A stretch of DNA of 64,000 nucleotides from an uncultured Alistipes sp. (GTDB lineage Bacteria > Bacteroidota > Bacteroidia > Bacteroidales > Rikenellaceae). The stretch's first letter is position 1. Each line of letters begins with the position of its first letter. The stretch is from positions 1-64,000 of the forward strand of contig CANASP010000010.1 of the NCBI GenBank assembly GCA_947364365.1, written 5' to 3'. Below are positions 62,404-64,000 of the stretch, one piece after another. The translations under genes were made by a program, and so were the position numbers. A model generated the notes under the pieces. That model did no database searches, was not told the origin of the DNA, and saw only the letters and a program-made list of their open reading frames with translations.

Positions 62404-64000
62404 ATGCGTATGAAGAAATTATTCCTTCTGATGCTTTCTCTGGTCGCCTTCTGTGCCGCTTCGGCCCAGGTGACGACTTCGGGAATGAACGGTACGGTTA
62501 CCGACGAGAGCGGCGCTCCGCTTCTCGGCGCGACCGTCATCGCCGTGCACACCCCTTCGGGTACGACCTACGGCGTGGTGACCAACGCCAACGGTTACTA
62601 CAACCTCCAGGGTCTGCGTGCGGGCGGTCCCTACAAGCTGACCGTGTCGTTCGTCGGCTACCAGACCGTCGAGTTCACCGATCTCCAGCTTCCGCTGGGC
62701 GAGACGCTCACGCGTAACGCCTACCTGCGCGACAACCAGGAGATCGAGGTCGTGGTCGTGACGGCCGACGGCAAGAACAGTGCGATGAACATCAACCGTG
62801 CCGGTGCCGGTACGAGCGTGTCGGAGAAGCAGATCGCCATGCTGCCCAGCGTGAGCCGCAGCCTCAACGACGTGATGAAGCTCACCCCGCAGGCATCGAC
62901 CACCACGTCGGGTCTGGCCATCGGCGGCGGTAACTACCGCCAGTCGTACGTGACGGTCGACGGTGCGTCGTTCAACAACATGTTCGGTATCGGCAGCAAC
63001 CTGCCCGCCGGCGGTTCGCCCATCTCGCTCGACGCGCTGGAGCAGGTATCGGTTTCGGTGACCCCCTACGACGTGCGTCAGAGCGGTTTCACGGGCGGTG
63101 CCATCAACGCCGTGACGAAGTCGGGTACCAACGACGTGAAGGTTTCGGTATACGACTACTACAAGAGCGACGCCTGGACCGGTTCGCGCTACAAGGACGA
63201 CGGCAAGCTCCAGCTCTCGGAGAGCGTGACGAACACGCTGGGTGTCTCGGTGGGCGCCCCGATCGTGAAGAACAAGCTCTTCATCTTCGCCAACTTCGAG
63301 CGCGAGTGGAACAAGACCCCGGGTATCACCCGTCTGGCCCGCGAGAACGAGAACCAGACTTGGGGCGGTTCGTCGCAGTACAACCGTCCGACCATCGACC
63401 AGATGGAGACGATCAAGGGTTACCTGAAGGACAAGTTCGGTTACGATCCCGGCCGCTACGCCGACTACTCGCTCAAGGTTCCCAACTGGAAGTTCATGAC
63501 GCGCGTCGACTGGAACATCAACCAGAACCACTCGCTCAACATCCGTTACAGCGAGACGCGCAACAAGTACTCGGCGTCGCCGTCGAGCTCGACCAGCCCG
63601 CTTACCTCGCCCTACGACCGCAACAACGCCGGCCGCGGCAGCTACTGCGCCATGACCTTCGAGAGCGCCCGCTACTACCAGGAGCAGAACTTCACGTCGG
63701 TAGCCGCCGAGCTCAACTCGCGCTTCCTCGACGGTCGTCTGACCAACACGGTGCGCTACACCTACTCGCACCAGTACGAGCCCCGCAGCTACGTGGGTAA
63801 CCTCTTCCCGACGGTCGACATCATGGAGGGCACCGATCTGCTCACCACGTTCGGTCTCGACCCCTTCACCTACGGCAACCTGCGCGAGGTGAACACCCAC
63901 ATCGTAACCGACGAGATCGGCTGGAACTCGGGTATCAACCACTTCACGTTCGGTTACCAGTTCGAGCACGACACGGCCGTCAACGGCTACATGCAGGGCG
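62404..64000 (+). CDS. TonB-dependent receptor, Oar-like (3' end beyond the window)
   Basis: 532 residues are visible and the frame is open at the right edge. The signal peptide (LFLLMLSLVAFCAASAQ) leads to a carboxypeptidase-regulatory-like beta-sandwich (about 28-115: MNGTVTDESGAPLLGATVIA), then a plug with VMKLTPQASTT, SYVTVDGASFNNMFGIGSNL and QSGFTGGAINAVTKSGTND, the Oar/OmpA-related receptor signature. The barrel begins with VYDYYKSDAWTGSRYKD. The start may be 62404 or the second ATG two codons on (62410). No SusD partner is visible in this window. Substrate unknown. Confidence 0.88.
   Translation, partial: MRMKKLFLLMLSLVAFCAASAQVTTSGMNGTVTDESGAPLLGATVIAVHTPSGTTYGVVTNANGYYNLQGLRAGGPYKLTVSFVGYQTVEFTDLQLPLGETLTRNAYLRDNQEIEVVVVTADGKNSAMNINRAGAGTSVSEKQIAMLPSVSRSLNDVMKLTPQASTTTSGLAIGGGNYRQSYVTVDGASFNNMFGIGSNLPAGGSPISLDALEQVSVSVTPYDVRQSGFTGGAINAVTKSGTNDVKVSVYDYYKSDAWTGSRYKDDGKLQLSESVTNTLGVSVGAPIVKNKLFIFANFEREWNKTPGITRLARENENQTWGGSSQYNRPTIDQMETIKGYLKDKFGYDPGRYADYSLKVPNWKFMTRVDWNINQNHSLNIRYSETRNKYSASPSSSTSPLTSPYDRNNAGRGSYCAMTFESARYYQEQNFTSVAAELNSRFLDGRLTNTVRYTYSHQYEPRSYVGNLFPTVDIMEGTDLLTTFGLDPFTYGNLREVNTHIVTDEIGWNSGINHFTFGYQFEHDTAVNGYMQG

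Overview
The window looks like a chromosomal segment of a GC-rich anaerobic member of the Bacteroidales, most like Alistipes or another Rikenellaceae. This rests on several signs. Promoters follow the Bacteroidota pattern (TTTG, about 19-20 bp, TAnnTTTG), and ribosome binding sites of the Shine-Dalgarno type are mostly absent. Lipoproteins, TonB-dependent receptors (one Oar-like), a GH92 glycosidase, a five-repeat DUF349 protein, a complete Na+-NQR operon, a reverse rubrerythrin and a phosphotransbutyrylase/butyrate kinase pair are all present. The genus is inferred from gene content and base composition. No CRISPR array, rRNA, insertion sequence, prophage or integrative element was recognised. 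Most of the region is ordinary, tightly packed core genome.

Layout. 1-4 kb: end of purA, then etfB-etfA-acyl-CoA dehydrogenase, with an EtfB motif of the electron-bifurcating type. 4-9.5 kb: outer-membrane barrel protein, two thiol-redox lipoproteins, reverse rubrerythrin, a holin-like/YtxH pair and a SLOG-type protein. 9.6-13 kb: tRNA-Pro(CGG), a membrane-spanning TPR/HTH regulator and an Ig-like lipoprotein, with a phased array of TGTATA repeats between the last two. 13-17.6 kb (minus strand): crcB-ackA-ptb-buk behind one strong promoter, preceded by an orphan response regulator. 17.7-23.5 kb: DUF349 protein, pyrG, yidC. 23.9-28.8 kb (minus): esterase, 23S rRNA methyltransferase, 3'-5' exonuclease and recQ. 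28.8-32 kb: a Cys/His-rich exported protein, a TonB receptor and an HMA protein, a likely metal-handling operon. 32-41 kb: MBL-fold hydrolase, a lipoprotein, and AddA-like and AddB-like nucleases separated by a DUF2807 gene. 41-43.6 kb: a frameshifted HAD gene and two M23 peptidases. 43.7-47.9 kb: alaS and gpmI. 48.2-51.5 kb: TlpA-like protein, an unknown exported protein and a tatD-tcdA-ProXp operon. 51.7-57.5 kb: nqrABCDEF. 57.6-64 kb: SGNH hydrolase, GH92 lipoprotein, AI-2E family transporter and the start of an Oar-like receptor behind a structured leader.

Function. The metabolic genes suggest an anaerobe that disposes of NADH through Na+-NQR and through acyl-CoA reduction fed by EtfAB, and that makes ATP by substrate-level phosphorylation through acetate kinase and butyrate kinase. 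The most unusual material is non-coding: a dispersed intergenic repeat (four copies) whose hairpin is kept while its stem sequence changes, a 17-bp tandem repeat, helically phased TGTATA repeats beside a regulator gene, a terminator between ptb and buk, and many promoters so close to the start codon that the mRNAs should be leaderless or nearly so.
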